Position numbers and translations under genes: made by a program
Source of the DNA: a virus
Reading direction: 5' to 3' (one strand)
DNA: 64,000 nt
Virus record (IMG/VR): IMGVR_UViG_3300044949_002421
Span: 1-64,000 of that record
Shown: positions 20,401 to 27,677 of the stretch, in pieces
Layout: each line of letters begins with the position of its first letter
Numbering within the stretch: the stretch's first letter is position 1
The notes under the pieces: model-generated
Database searches by the model: none
Told to the model about the DNA's origin: nothing
What the model saw: the letters and a program-made list of their open reading frames with translations, nothing else

Positions 20401-23400
20401 ATCAAGAGGGAAGGTCTCTAATCGTGACATCGGCAGAGGCAAGGGAAAGAAGGCCCACCGAAATCTCTGACGAGGACACAGAATCCATGGTCGAAAGAAA
20501 GTTTGTCAATCCGGATACCGGGAACGAGCTAGACCAGAGAGCAGACGAGTCCGCAAACCTTCAGGAGACACTCCTCGCCGAGTCAGGGACGGCAGCCGAG
20601 GTCATGGCCAGATACCTTGGGCCAGACAGCCTTCGGATTATTGAGATGAAGGTTCGAGGAATGACCTTTCAGGCCATAGCAGACGAAGAGGGGTTCACGG
20701 GGAACCGGCCTGACAATATAGCAAGATCCAGATTTGAAGAGGCCTACTCCAAGGTTCTAAATGCCATAGATGGCATCTATTCGGTAAAGAAGTCGCTAGA
20801 AGCAAGAGATTATCTTGGCGATGAGGAAAAAACAAAACTTAATGATTTTGACAAATTTCTTTCTGGGAGACTTGGACGCGGGGAAACATTTGAGTCAATC
20901 GCCTCGGCAAGGGCGGAGGCACAAAAGGCAATCAAAGACTCCGGAACTGGGGCTGGCCAGCTTGAGCTTGGGCTTGACGCCAGAACTCCTGACCTGCCCC
21001 CTCCCCGCCTTCTGGCAAAGTATTTTGAGCTTCGGGACAAGATTAAGTCCGGCGAATTCGAACCAAGCGATATGGACATGTTTGAGCGAATTGAGTCTAT
21101 GGCCATCAAGTTTGGCTGGCCAATTCCAGTCCAGCTGAGGCTTTTCGACATTCCAAATATTGTAAGGAGGGCTTCTGATCAGAGGAGCCAGCAGTCAGCG
21201 GGGCTTCAGGACGAGTTTGATTTTGGCCCTACTGAGCTTTTGTCGAGAACCCCTGACCTGATGAGTGCCGACGAGCTTCAGGAAGCTCTTGATGGTGACT
21301 GGATAACAAATGACGAGATTCAGGCTGCACTCAGGAATGATTCTGCCGGCGACAAGCGCGGGTTGGTCGATTACGGGAAGGGATCCGAGGCAAGCGCGGT
21401 CATCAGGGCCGGAAGAGAAGCCACCCCTAACCCTGAGCCATACACCAACGAAGAGGCCATGGCGAAGGCAGGAACAATCAGCCGAGGCCAAATATTAGGC
21501 CGGCTGGCCGGGCTTGAGGCCGGCGAGGTGTTGTCCAAAGACGAGGATTACGCGGCCCAGCGTGAACTCAACCAGCTTGCTCTTGAGGCATTCGCATCCG
21601 AGGACGAGAAGCAGATCAACGATTTCCTATATTTACAGAGGCAGTATGACAAATCCGGAACAGAGGCGGCCAGATCCTTGCAGGGTAGGAAGCCATTCAA
21701 TCCTGACGACAGGAATAGGAAGGCCGTCTATACCCCCCTCACCGCCATCGACAGGCGCGACCTTCAAAAAGAAGCCATTAACCTGACGGCAAAGCTAAAG
21801 GCAGACCTTTCCGTAGCCGAAGCATCCCTAAACGAGCAAAAGGCTCGGGCAAGGGCTCAATTTGGGCCTAATTTGCCTCAAGAATGGGCTGATTATATTT
21901 CCCAGCAAGAGGGCGCAATCGCCCAAATGAAGGCTGACATTGAGGATGGCGGGGTGCGAGTTGCCGAAAGACAGATTTTAGACAGGAATGCAAAGAAAGC
22001 CGACGAGGCCTTGGGCAAGGTCGGCAAGAGCCTCAAGGGGCTCGAAGAAGACAGCATGAAGAAGAAGCTGCGGACCGGCCAGACAGCCGGGCAGATTCTT
22101 GAGTCCATCAAAGACACCCAGCTTCGGGATGCAGTCCAATTATACCTTTTGGGCTATTCCGTTAAAGATATTGAAGCTCAGACTGGAATCAAAAACGGCA
22201 GAAACAAAATTAAGCTGGCTATCCTAAAGGGGCTACGACCAGAGGCAGATCGCCGGTTTGTCAGAGTCCTTGAGCAAGTTAAGGCCGGCAAAATGAGCAA
22301 AAAGCAGCTCATGATGGCCCTGAAAAAACACTCTGAGGGCCAAAGCCTGCTTGCCAGAGCTCCCGAGGATCCCAACCAAGACAACTTCACCGTGGATGAG
22401 GCAAGAGAGATGCTTTACGACGCCTTCGGTCTAAACACGGAAAACCTAGAAAACAAAGAGAGCGATCCCTTGTTTGGCTACGACGACCCACACGCCGCCA
22501 ACAAAATTTCCAGCATTATTTCCGAGGGCATCAATGGCCCTGCCTCATGGGGCAAAATAGCCTCCGATGTCTTTTCCTCCTTCATTTTCACGGGGGCCCC
22601 ATCTCTCGCCGCCAACGTGGCAACAATCCCCTTCGCCAAGCTGGCCATACCAATCCACCTATTTGTCGAGGCGATGACCACGTACTACAGGGCCGGAATT
22701 CGCGGCATCAAAATGACCGAAACGGTTTACGACAAAGTTCCTGTTTTCGATGAGGAGGGCAACCCAGCCGGGACGCGGGTAGCTCCTAAAGAAGTGGAAA
22801 TCGGTGCGCCATATCAAACCCTTGGTCAGGCAATAAAGGGCGGGTTTTCAGAAGCCTTCCGTGCCTACAGGGAGCTTGGCTGGCTTGGGTCAGATGGGGA
22901 GGCCCTGAAAAAGGCCGTGACTGCCTTTAACACCGAGACAATCCAGTTCGGCGTTGAGCAGGGCATTGTCAATGTTTCGGATGTCCGCCTTCGCGAATCT
23001 GGGGTTCTTGATAAATCAATCCCCGGCTTGGCCGGCAAGGCCGTCAGGCTCGGGGTAAACATCTTGCTCGCCGGCGACGAATACAACAAAACGATGCGAG
23101 CCAAGGCCTATGTCGGCGCATTCGCTTACCGGCTTGCCAAGGCAAAGGGGCTTGAGGGCGATGCGGTCAATGAATACGTAGAAAGCGAGTTTGCAGACAA
23201 GACATCCCTGTCTTGGAGACTTGCTGTCGACCGCACTCTTCGCGACACCTTTACCCAGCGTCTTTCCATACGTGGGGACGAGGAGCTCTTAACTCCACAA
23301 CCGCTTTGGGAGAAGGCCAAGGGGCTCACTCGCTCGCTCCGTGACTATCAGTCGACGGGCGAGCTTCTTGGGCTCGCCCCAGAGGCATTGACGATGATCA

Positions 23401-24773
23401 ATATGGAGCTTGGCCGTGCCGCCAGCCGGGTTGCCCGTGGGTCCAAAATCAAGGTTTTTGGAAGAACTCTGAGCCCAACGGAATTGGCCCTCAGATTCGC
23501 CCAAAGCTTCTTAATTTTGATTAGAAGCCCATACAACATCGCCCGCGCTTCAGCGGCATACTCGCCGTTTGCCATGGCCAATGTTGCCCTAAGGGCGTCC
23601 CGTGGTCGCGTTGCCAACACGATGAATGTTTTTGACTTCAATACTCTATCCCAAAGGCATGCGGAAGCACTTCTGGGGATTACGGGGCTCGTATCCCTTT
23701 TTGCCTTTGCCGAGGGGGACGATGATGATGACGACAAGACTGTGCTCATAACCGGGTCTGGAGGTGTCAGAACAAAATATGGCAACCCATCTACTTCCGT
23801 CATTATTCGGACTCCACTTGGAAACTATGTGATCCCATACGGGAGGTACGAGCCCGTTAGTGCGCTCGCCTATTTGATTGATGCGGCAAGGGCTACGAAG
23901 CAAGTTACAAATGAGAGACAGCCCGCATCCGAGGCCGTTGGGAACTACGTTCAGGAGTTTCTCAGGTATCCATTCACAAAGACTTTTGCAAAGGCGGTTC
24001 GTGATTTTGGGAAGCTGACTGGTTTCGATAATCCGTCCGACACCGGCAAATACAAGGGCTACGATGTCTTGCGCGAAAGAATTTCCTCCATAGCCATCCC
24101 AAACTTCTTTAAGAGGCTATTTGAGCCCGGCGCAGTCACCTTTGGTGATGAGTCTTGGGATGTTGACAGAATGACCGGCTGGGGGCCGACAGAAATGGCC
24201 GGATGGGTTAACTCGTTTTTGCCCGGCCTCCCTGCCCTAACTGGAGAGGAAGACATCTCCCTGCCGCCAAGATATAGTGCCGACCTAAAGGTAAGAGACA
24301 GGGAGATTACCGGAGCAGAGGTTCTTGCAAAGAATGTCGGGATTCCGGAGCGCGCGGCTAGACTTATGGGCGGATTAAGCAAGGGTCTGGTTCCGGACGG
24401 AATTGCCTATGTGGAATCGAAGAAAGGGAAACTCGATAAATTTGTGTCTGCCTACAACGCAAGATTCCCACAAACAAGATATCAGCCAAAGGCCCCCAAT
24501 CGCTTTATTCAGCTAAAGGATAAAGACGGAATCTCGACAAACGAAGAGATGACCCCGTCAGAATACAAAACCATGCTGGCCCTAGCCTCAAAATATGCCG
24601 GCGATAGAATTGATAATGTCCTTACCGACGAAAGAATTTCAAACCCAACCGAAGCCACAAGAAAACTTGTAGACTCCATCCGAGAGGATGCCGTAAGCCG
24701 TGCAAGACAAGCAGTTCGGAATGCGCGACGCGCAAAAGAGAAAAGGGCTGTTGAATCGGCCGGCGTTAGGTAG
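11487..24773 (+). CDS. giant polyvalent virion protein (4,428 aa)
   Basis: About 0.49 MDa. Order of recognisable parts: charged coiled-coil N-terminus (1-560); amphipathic 'large polyvalent protein' segments with the typical 'TEFGAEGSQK...GFMLGFALPVIGGAGGA' (about 835-905); ParB/DdrB-like domain (about 1575-1760, with 'AGHGRTEG' near 1664); GHKL/HSP90-type ATPase (about 2085-2370: 'KELLQNSFDAA' N-box near 2113, 'DDGVGM' near 2151, 'GGLGLAK' near 2182); zincin with HEITH near 2620; sigma-like segment (2790-3095) ending in an HTH; second HTH near 3547-3585; C-terminal segment with 'LIRSPYNIARASAAYSPF' near 4010 and an Asp run near 4080. Known polyvalent proteins of phages and conjugative elements are thought to be injected with DNA to block host defences. 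It lies between TerL and portal, fitting a packaged ejection protein. Its start lacks a good SD. Confidence 0.88.
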   Translation: MGLDSILGGSPRNKGEAYEGPVAGGIMSGLRGMKSDERSAEGEFEQEQKEQNKAFEGGKKEVFEGAGISTYTDPQEGLQPKVSLDPNTGINRLERPEAEFSVQRRLPTGELVDDTLKTDKYGGAKDKTAKKRSLIVGKEASSDPRTPKSGIYEEFEDPRQPDLKNYKFIGGYEELSNSQDLGVRDVARKGLLEQNQKASSLLSSELQTQIDEIDLKERELRDMEAASKTTGELPIFEGKQLQPEDSAKTRLGLQQQITELKKQRVALKQIEKQGVAMDLLRQAKERALREGRNPSDDPVVKSLQETYRTIGRETPEEAFMAKPDQVAVAGGKGTLMIEGATPDVPEQQKSSFFKTAGNDLRSKLKIEQESGNVNVEKAKLSIKAQEEYNQASKEILPASIRKQTIKQLVDISNRELEEATSRWGEMSQQEQAEFNARFEGRRQAIQRLGDEYKALEPSANAASERVGTIFETTREAEKSLNESFQKKTEEINREANAFARAQSERASAGIRDEYLKKQANFNSMGQRFGQLAQAGDDAGIVKLAQDYVASGGNKQDADRMISDYGKYKKSKDGQGWLANSIASFMRAPLIASQESAAGLFKIAASGLRAKAAGKDDVMDAIGPSGWLAKVLPSLESNPALAPVRVASDMAGQAILDKIYQTKAAKPFVEYIADWMDGAASSAKGNVEFLKKGFYVDPQFEASTAGNFLKGIGDYAWTALPYIALRSKGIPVGLATNVGRLYTEARDDQEQTYQAKLAEFKAGKIKDEPKPMDESDAHIAALRYAGLGGFIDTVSDAIGMRLAFGLLKGAAAVTPKTVGSFFRQTAIQIGEKKVPMWLTPPLAGATEFGAEGSQKLILNALAEKYENWDPNRPWNEGAFEEAMMGFMLGFALPVIGGAGGAIYKKTVVIPSMLMENDGLDQVSVQYQNLSVDVPMGGWRQYAETVTPSEASPQFELNARQPFSIQNELRGTGVTWAIAVGQRIDSEISATNSQIQQASDPAQGKILRLKRNDLLLQRYNLIQAMQGDAALRFSLQNEIGSLPEQPLAKGDASLQQAALAAAKHSIGAPVTKAELKIKVGGTQLFQQTEDGKTIVSPSFMRFLSGKAPTLESVVANNQNLLDSAPPTTLAEQPPVISEVRPQEEIRAERDQAARQQLEAEARPQPATAPEQQPTPMGQTWAVPYTKNGKIKGTLTIQADNENKAKQLALQQLKEEGAKSVSFGDVRLAEQQDLVGQEPAALLAGPDQQRKRVGGAVNPYMRRLEGKNTKERYINARRRFERFAGEARSIFKASIGIQESTEAKKPFSARLADDGTITLVVNPKLFSAFDAKNPEFNNRAYSEEFRHMADFIASNLKANESGRSDYQQFYKEERSRLYQRIFETSKQDPRVLNALMASASLYFGDQGPPLKEGGYTAEEFMDWAEGSGISDVTLMGELLQQLGTRRKTEAAVEVATAMNKGGGSITASLMEVIRDYLKSILRAINGLRRAITETNPEVAADLDSLIQSINDVLNMQASPQEEAQSGIDTATQRRLRDMGLTPAEIAQMNPDQARERLQGQVQVSAPAQTQGLKSTNTRKTEYGVVRYDLDVVPLSELNNMAGTELQLRDRTGDEGYAAKVAVIARDWDKDEAASRDTGELDTGPATVIAAESNPYGVNQAGFDIIAGHGRTEGYSSAPDDRVADYVAKLKAKYPDLAAKIDAIIASGQRPMLVRKIDWQNTYNPSLGNEKQHLRRIARDANLGTGNENDAEVALADALEISDDKDLSLPQEVIVNGQPSLLNQDGTPAGNNDEILAKWLRIFSNDSDRRYYQNGVYTPEFEARIRRAILGYVFAPTNEKGEMALTKQTFDTINMLVSPTIARNSGIATLQQGLEKASPSLFRVKQDFQKYESLLGQDAKDANPIVAIQKSLSDYLAYRAEREQAARKSGDNRAIAMVGLAEYEDYINQSGLFGSISPQQAMVLVPIVRDGRLDGIQGVAAPLAKIQNARGIKGSPDRIAAYIANYSDMVASIYREASEAMLPGLETKLTPDMNLNMIRIALDKAGAIYPDNSRPQAPIFPAQRDTLEMAARTPELDSSLGEGKGKVEIRPEINYSRILNLLGPKMYEKNLVEVAVKELLQNSFDAARAAGATNENPGQVTINLDYSSRTVTVRDDGVGMTPEIIQKAFFTIAGTHKEQSAENTSGGLGLAKMAFLYGSDRVRVVSVRNGIKSTVATDRQTLLNRDPINVVTEKTSEPSGTIVEVVIPQTIEDSEGNTKQLFFPPEPAFLSKPLIGPIKVILTAGDPSSPYRTNKILNLGINQQDYQKETRFGFSWGNIDVYINPERQKYPAIEILSAGLHQFGLSRYDVFGWQEEDVLPYNIVLDVRPSVKPENAAYPFNNSREGWRGTIKEDVNAMYGYLRRMATEQNLLEAKESFSNLEKMPQFDPQKDLTPGELADIAAARPKPRPTAPIEKPEFVDFSGDNVVIRYSEQSGIKPKEIAKEEYVKKSFKPEKDINFQSAALDVSGMDPRVPLFHNNTNIDFSAQADGGAAKKMFASLGNALSGFMREFGAKVGPNVNPYSAMASTGADGWFSGISIDKEYRGLNMIKPFKSIWFNPAGLSEDAMVSPEAAALETIHVFIHEITHVNARNEGSGFTSELANNYARIRAFGVDDIATERILASIYARHWKDINDLRTKYTNFSTKNSARGFQSSSESLGTGTEASQPNQPQDNPQESVGTQEQGRGGNSRVGAEDSGTGASLGEIIASRARTEREALKYPNRYALSLQARSPDLFESSEEPESEEDAETGATEESAKNAYLVIQEIAPMEGLTRTDQGMKEGRIRPGGKIITYLVNKSDSSGMSVADRFFSRGYGEEQLREIIYDKMVDVLSKSASGKQLAKDFLATRVNASSSDLALYSEARKAFVQKIIRKLLVGGNKNPSIEDVVAEMSDNDRALGFEMRHIVGAREEIRLNNFLMRSVENHIRKLVGNYDQEGRSLIVTSAEARERRPTEISDEDTESMVERKFVNPDTGNELDQRADESANLQETLLAESGTAAEVMARYLGPDSLRIIEMKVRGMTFQAIADEEGFTGNRPDNIARSRFEEAYSKVLNAIDGIYSVKKSLEARDYLGDEEKTKLNDFDKFLSGRLGRGETFESIASARAEAQKAIKDSGTGAGQLELGLDARTPDLPPPRLLAKYFELRDKIKSGEFEPSDMDMFERIESMAIKFGWPIPVQLRLFDIPNIVRRASDQRSQQSAGLQDEFDFGPTELLSRTPDLMSADELQEALDGDWITNDEIQAALRNDSAGDKRGLVDYGKGSEASAVIRAGREATPNPEPYTNEEAMAKAGTISRGQILGRLAGLEAGEVLSKDEDYAAQRELNQLALEAFASEDEKQINDFLYLQRQYDKSGTEAARSLQGRKPFNPDDRNRKAVYTPLTAIDRRDLQKEAINLTAKLKADLSVAEASLNEQKARARAQFGPNLPQEWADYISQQEGAIAQMKADIEDGGVRVAERQILDRNAKKADEALGKVGKSLKGLEEDSMKKKLRTGQTAGQILESIKDTQLRDAVQLYLLGYSVKDIEAQTGIKNGRNKIKLAILKGLRPEADRRFVRVLEQVKAGKMSKKQLMMALKKHSEGQSLLARAPEDPNQDNFTVDEAREMLYDAFGLNTENLENKESDPLFGYDDPHAANKISSIISEGINGPASWGKIASDVFSSFIFTGAPSLAANVATIPFAKLAIPIHLFVEAMTTYYRAGIRGIKMTETVYDKVPVFDEEGNPAGTRVAPKEVEIGAPYQTLGQAIKGGFSEAFRAYRELGWLGSDGEALKKAVTAFNTETIQFGVEQGIVNVSDVRLRESGVLDKSIPGLAGKAVRLGVNILLAGDEYNKTMRAKAYVGAFAYRLAKAKGLEGDAVNEYVESEFADKTSLSWRLAVDRTLRDTFTQRLSIRGDEELLTPQPLWEKAKGLTRSLRDYQSTGELLGLAPEALTMINMELGRAASRVARGSKIKVFGRTLSPTELALRFAQSFLILIRSPYNIARASAAYSPFAMANVALRASRGRVANTMNVFDFNTLSQRHAEALLGITGLVSLFAFAEGDDDDDDKTVLITGSGGVRTKYGNPSTSVIIRTPLGNYVIPYGRYEPVSALAYLIDAARATKQVTNERQPASEAVGNYVQEFLRYPFTKTFAKAVRDFGKLTGFDNPSDTGKYKGYDVLRERISSIAIPNFFKRLFEPGAVTFGDESWDVDRMTGWGPTEMAGWVNSFLPGLPALTGEEDISLPPRYSADLKVRDREITGAEVLAKNVGIPERAARLMGGLSKGLVPDGIAYVESKKGKLDKFVSAYNARFPQTRYQPKAPNRFIQLKDKDGISTNEEMTPSEYKTMLALASKYAGDRIDNVLTDERISNPTEATRKLVDSIREDAVSRARQAVRNARRAKEKRAVESAGVR

Positions 24774-24777
24774 GAGG
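24772..24777 (+). promoter_or_regulatory. strong Shine-Dalgarno of the portal gene
   Basis: AGGAGG with a 7-nt spacer before the GTG at 24785. It supports that start and shows the host reads ordinary SD sites. Confidence 0.85.
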
Positions 24778-24784
24778 TTTATCC

Positions 24785-27004
24785 GTGGCTTCACCCCAAA
24801 TCGAAAACCTTGTCAATCAGGCAGAAGAGCTGGAAAAGGCTCTTGAGAACGCAAAGCCCGAACAGAACGAGACTGCCTTGGGCGGGGGTGTGCCTGCCGA
24901 GACCGGGTTCTCGTCTCCCTATAAGCTCACCCAAGAGCAGGAAGCAATTCTTGTCGAGTATGCGGTAGAAAGACTTCGGAAAACGGAGACGGAAATGGGC
25001 CGCTCCCTGATTCGAGGAGTGTCTTGGGCCAGCCAAACCGGCACAATGGCTGCCCACGAGTCCTTTTTGGGCCGTCGTCAGGTTTACGAGTGGCTCTACG
25101 AGAACAACGTTGAGTGGCGTCCTACTGTCATGGGGGGGATCTTTGAGCACAGCAACCTGATTGTGCCGGTGACCCGACGAATCGTCCGGCAGATGATTGC
25201 TCGGGCTCAAAAATATTTTATCGGCACAGATCCTTGGTTCAGCACATTCCCTCAGGGGCCTGCAGACCGAGATGTTTCCGAAAGGGTTGAAAAGTATGCC
25301 CGATGGAAGTTTGATAAAACCAAGCTGAAGGAGGCCGTAGCCATGATCCTCCAGATGGCTTTTGTTCGCGGAGAGTGCGTGGTAAAGACAACCCACCAAA
25401 AGAAAGAGTCAATCTTTCAGCGGAAGGCCAAGGTTTTGGTTGATGTGAACGGAAACGACATTTTGGCGTCCGACGGAGACATTATAACGGATATGGACTC
25501 GTTTGTCCCGGGTCCCGACGGAATAACCATGATCCTTCAGCGTGACGGGGTCACCCAGCAGCCAATCGTCCCAATCTTTATCGAAAAAACCATTACACGG
25601 AAAATCATTCTGCATGAAGGCCCGACAGCGGAGCCAGTCTACTATCAGGACTTTATTTGCCCGCTTAACGCAACCAGCGTTGACGATTCAGACTTTTGTG
25701 CCCACCTCTACGATGCTCCGGTCATGGAGCTTGCCGACTTCTATTCCAAGTCAAAAAGCGAGGAGACGCCAGAGGCCGAGCTTATGAGAATTCAGGCGGC
25801 CATTGAGCAGATTCGGCTCTCGGCCGGTGAAAGCAGCAATCCAAAGACAGCCGCAAAACAGGCCCGTAGCGAGCGCGGCGAGGCAGAAGTCACCAACGAT
25901 CAGGAGAACCCAACGATTGAGATTGCCGAGTGCTATTTGCGATATGACGCCAACGGCGACGGGATTACAGAGGAAATCATGCTGATGCTTGATGTCCGCA
26001 ATCGAAAGGCGATCTACTATGACTACCTCGCCAACGTAACGCCGGATGGCAAGCGGCCCTTCACGGTTGTCCGGATCAATCCGGTTGACGGGCGCTGGTA
26101 TGGGCTCGGTGGCGTAGAGCAATTCAAGACATCGCAGGACTTCATCGATCTGACCATCAATCGCCTCAACTTTGCCCAAAGTGCCTCCGGAAGGGTCACC
26201 TTCTGGCGGCCTGACGCCACTTTTGAGGGGTCGGCCAACCCAAACCTGATATTAAACACAGGTGGGACGTATACTCTGCGTCCGGGCTTCAACGCGGCCG
26301 ATGCCCTCACTTATGTCACCCTGCCGGAAACCAAGAACCAAGACCTAAACTTCATGCTGAACTACTTTACTCAGCTCGTTCAGCTTGAGTCCGGTGTCGT
26401 GCATGCCGGCGATCAGGAGTTTTCGGGCCTCCCGAGCTCCAAGCTTGCAACCGGAATCCGCTCAATTGACCAAGCCGGAAGCGAGATGTTTAGCCAGTAT
26501 TTATTGAGTCTGGAGAGCGGTTTAAACCAAATCCTGAGCAGGCTCATGCACATTCTTTTGGACAACTTGGATCGAGCGGAAGCCTTTACCTATCTTGAGG
26601 GCGATGCAATTAGCTTGATCTCCGTTAAGCCGGAAGAGGTTAAGGACTTTAACCTAAATGTTAAAATACTGCTTACCCGATACCACGGAGAGCAACAGCT
26701 ACAAAGTAATGCTCAGGCTGCAAATATGGTGGCCCAGTTCTACGGGCTCCCACCGGAAGTTCAGCAAAAGGTCTCCCTATTTTACAGGCAAAGCCTAAAG
26801 GCTCTTGGGGTCATGGAAGCTGATTCAATTATTGTCCCATTTGAGCCTCCCCCTGCCCCGGGCGGAATCACGCCAGACGGAAGGGTTTTTGGTCAGGCAG
26901 GATCTCCGGGGTCCCCGGCTCAGTCGGTCGGAAACGCGCGTCAAGTTCCTCTGGACGCCGGGCCGGCCGGCGGTGCAAGCCCGGCCACCGGCACCGCAGT
27001 CTAG
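24785..27004 (+). CDS. portal protein
   Basis: 739 residues, GTG start. The N-terminal half 'RRQVYEWLYENNVEWRPTVMGGIFEHSNLIVPVTRRIVRQMIARAQ' is typical of podovirus portals. The middle contains the 'NPVDGRWYGLGGVEQF' and 'QDFIDLTINRLNFAQSASG' crown/wing elements and the later 'FMLNYFTQLVQLESGV' helix. The C-terminal 70 residues are Pro/Gly-rich and probably disordered. It forms the dodecameric DNA entry ring that TerL docks on. Position after TerL and before the capsid genes agrees. Confidence 0.88.
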   Translation: MASPQIENLVNQAEELEKALENAKPEQNETALGGGVPAETGFSSPYKLTQEQEAILVEYAVERLRKTETEMGRSLIRGVSWASQTGTMAAHESFLGRRQVYEWLYENNVEWRPTVMGGIFEHSNLIVPVTRRIVRQMIARAQKYFIGTDPWFSTFPQGPADRDVSERVEKYARWKFDKTKLKEAVAMILQMAFVRGECVVKTTHQKKESIFQRKAKVLVDVNGNDILASDGDIITDMDSFVPGPDGITMILQRDGVTQQPIVPIFIEKTITRKIILHEGPTAEPVYYQDFICPLNATSVDDSDFCAHLYDAPVMELADFYSKSKSEETPEAELMRIQAAIEQIRLSAGESSNPKTAAKQARSERGEAEVTNDQENPTIEIAECYLRYDANGDGITEEIMLMLDVRNRKAIYYDYLANVTPDGKRPFTVVRINPVDGRWYGLGGVEQFKTSQDFIDLTINRLNFAQSASGRVTFWRPDATFEGSANPNLILNTGGTYTLRPGFNAADALTYVTLPETKNQDLNFMLNYFTQLVQLESGVVHAGDQEFSGLPSSKLATGIRSIDQAGSEMFSQYLLSLESGLNQILSRLMHILLDNLDRAEAFTYLEGDAISLISVKPEEVKDFNLNVKILLTRYHGEQQLQSNAQAANMVAQFYGLPPEVQQKVSLFYRQSLKALGVMEADSIIVPFEPPPAPGGITPDGRVFGQAGSPGSPAQSVGNARQVPLDAGPAGGASPATGTAV

Positions 27005-27007
27005 GTT

Positions 27008-27676
27008 ATGCCTATCTCCATATCTCCGACAGCCTCATCCCTTTCCTATTCAAACGGAGGGCCGTCAGATGCGTCTTCATTTACAATCATAGCGTCAGGG
27101 CTCACCCCTGTAAGCGGGGATCTCTCCGTTACGCTAACAGACTCAGCAAGCTTTGAAGTTTCAAAAACCAGCTCTTCCTCTGGTTTTGCGGTCAGCCAGA
27201 CGATTGCATACACCGGGTTTGGCTTCTCTGGAAATATATGGGTACGAATTAAGGCAGGTCTTTCCACGGGATCCTACGCTACAGACATCATCATTTCCGG
27301 CGGCGGCCAAGGCCCTGAGATTGCATCAGTCTTCGGCCAAGTAACAACCCCCCTAGATGTTGCATTTGGGGCTGGGAATGTGACGATTTCAACTGTCTCA
27401 GGCAAAACTAGAGTCTCCATTAAAAGAGACATTCTTCCCCTTGTGTCCGCCGCAGAGGCAAATGCATCAACCGGGGACATCAGAAAGCTGATGTATGGAC
27501 TGATGAATAAGTTTAATTCAACAATCAATAGACTTAAGGGGCAGGACTCGACACTTACAAGTATAACAACAAGAGAAAACTACGAGAATGTGTACCCACC
27601 AGAGGACATCAAATACTCAACGGTTTTCACATTTGAAATTCAGCCAGCAATCGACGATGTAAAGCCGGAGCCATAA
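27008..27676 (+). CDS. Ig-like domain structural protein
   Basis: 222 residues. Residues 1-110 read as one bacterial Ig-like sandwich (a 'SFTIIASGLTP...LTDSASFEVSKTSSSS...WVRIKAGLSTGSYATDIIISGGG' pattern). The rest has a helical segment (RKLMYGLMNKFNSTINRLKG). Three nucleotides after the portal stop and one before the next gene. Probably a head or tail decoration protein. Confidence 0.6.
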   Translation: MPISISPTASSLSYSNGGPSDASSFTIIASGLTPVSGDLSVTLTDSASFEVSKTSSSSGFAVSQTIAYTGFGFSGNIWVRIKAGLSTGSYATDIIISGGGQGPEIASVFGQVTTPLDVAFGAGNVTISTVSGKTRVSIKRDILPLVSAAEANASTGDIRKLMYGLMNKFNSTINRLKGQDSTLTSITTRENYENVYPPEDIKYSTVFTFEIQPAIDDVKPEP

Positions 27677-27677
27677 A

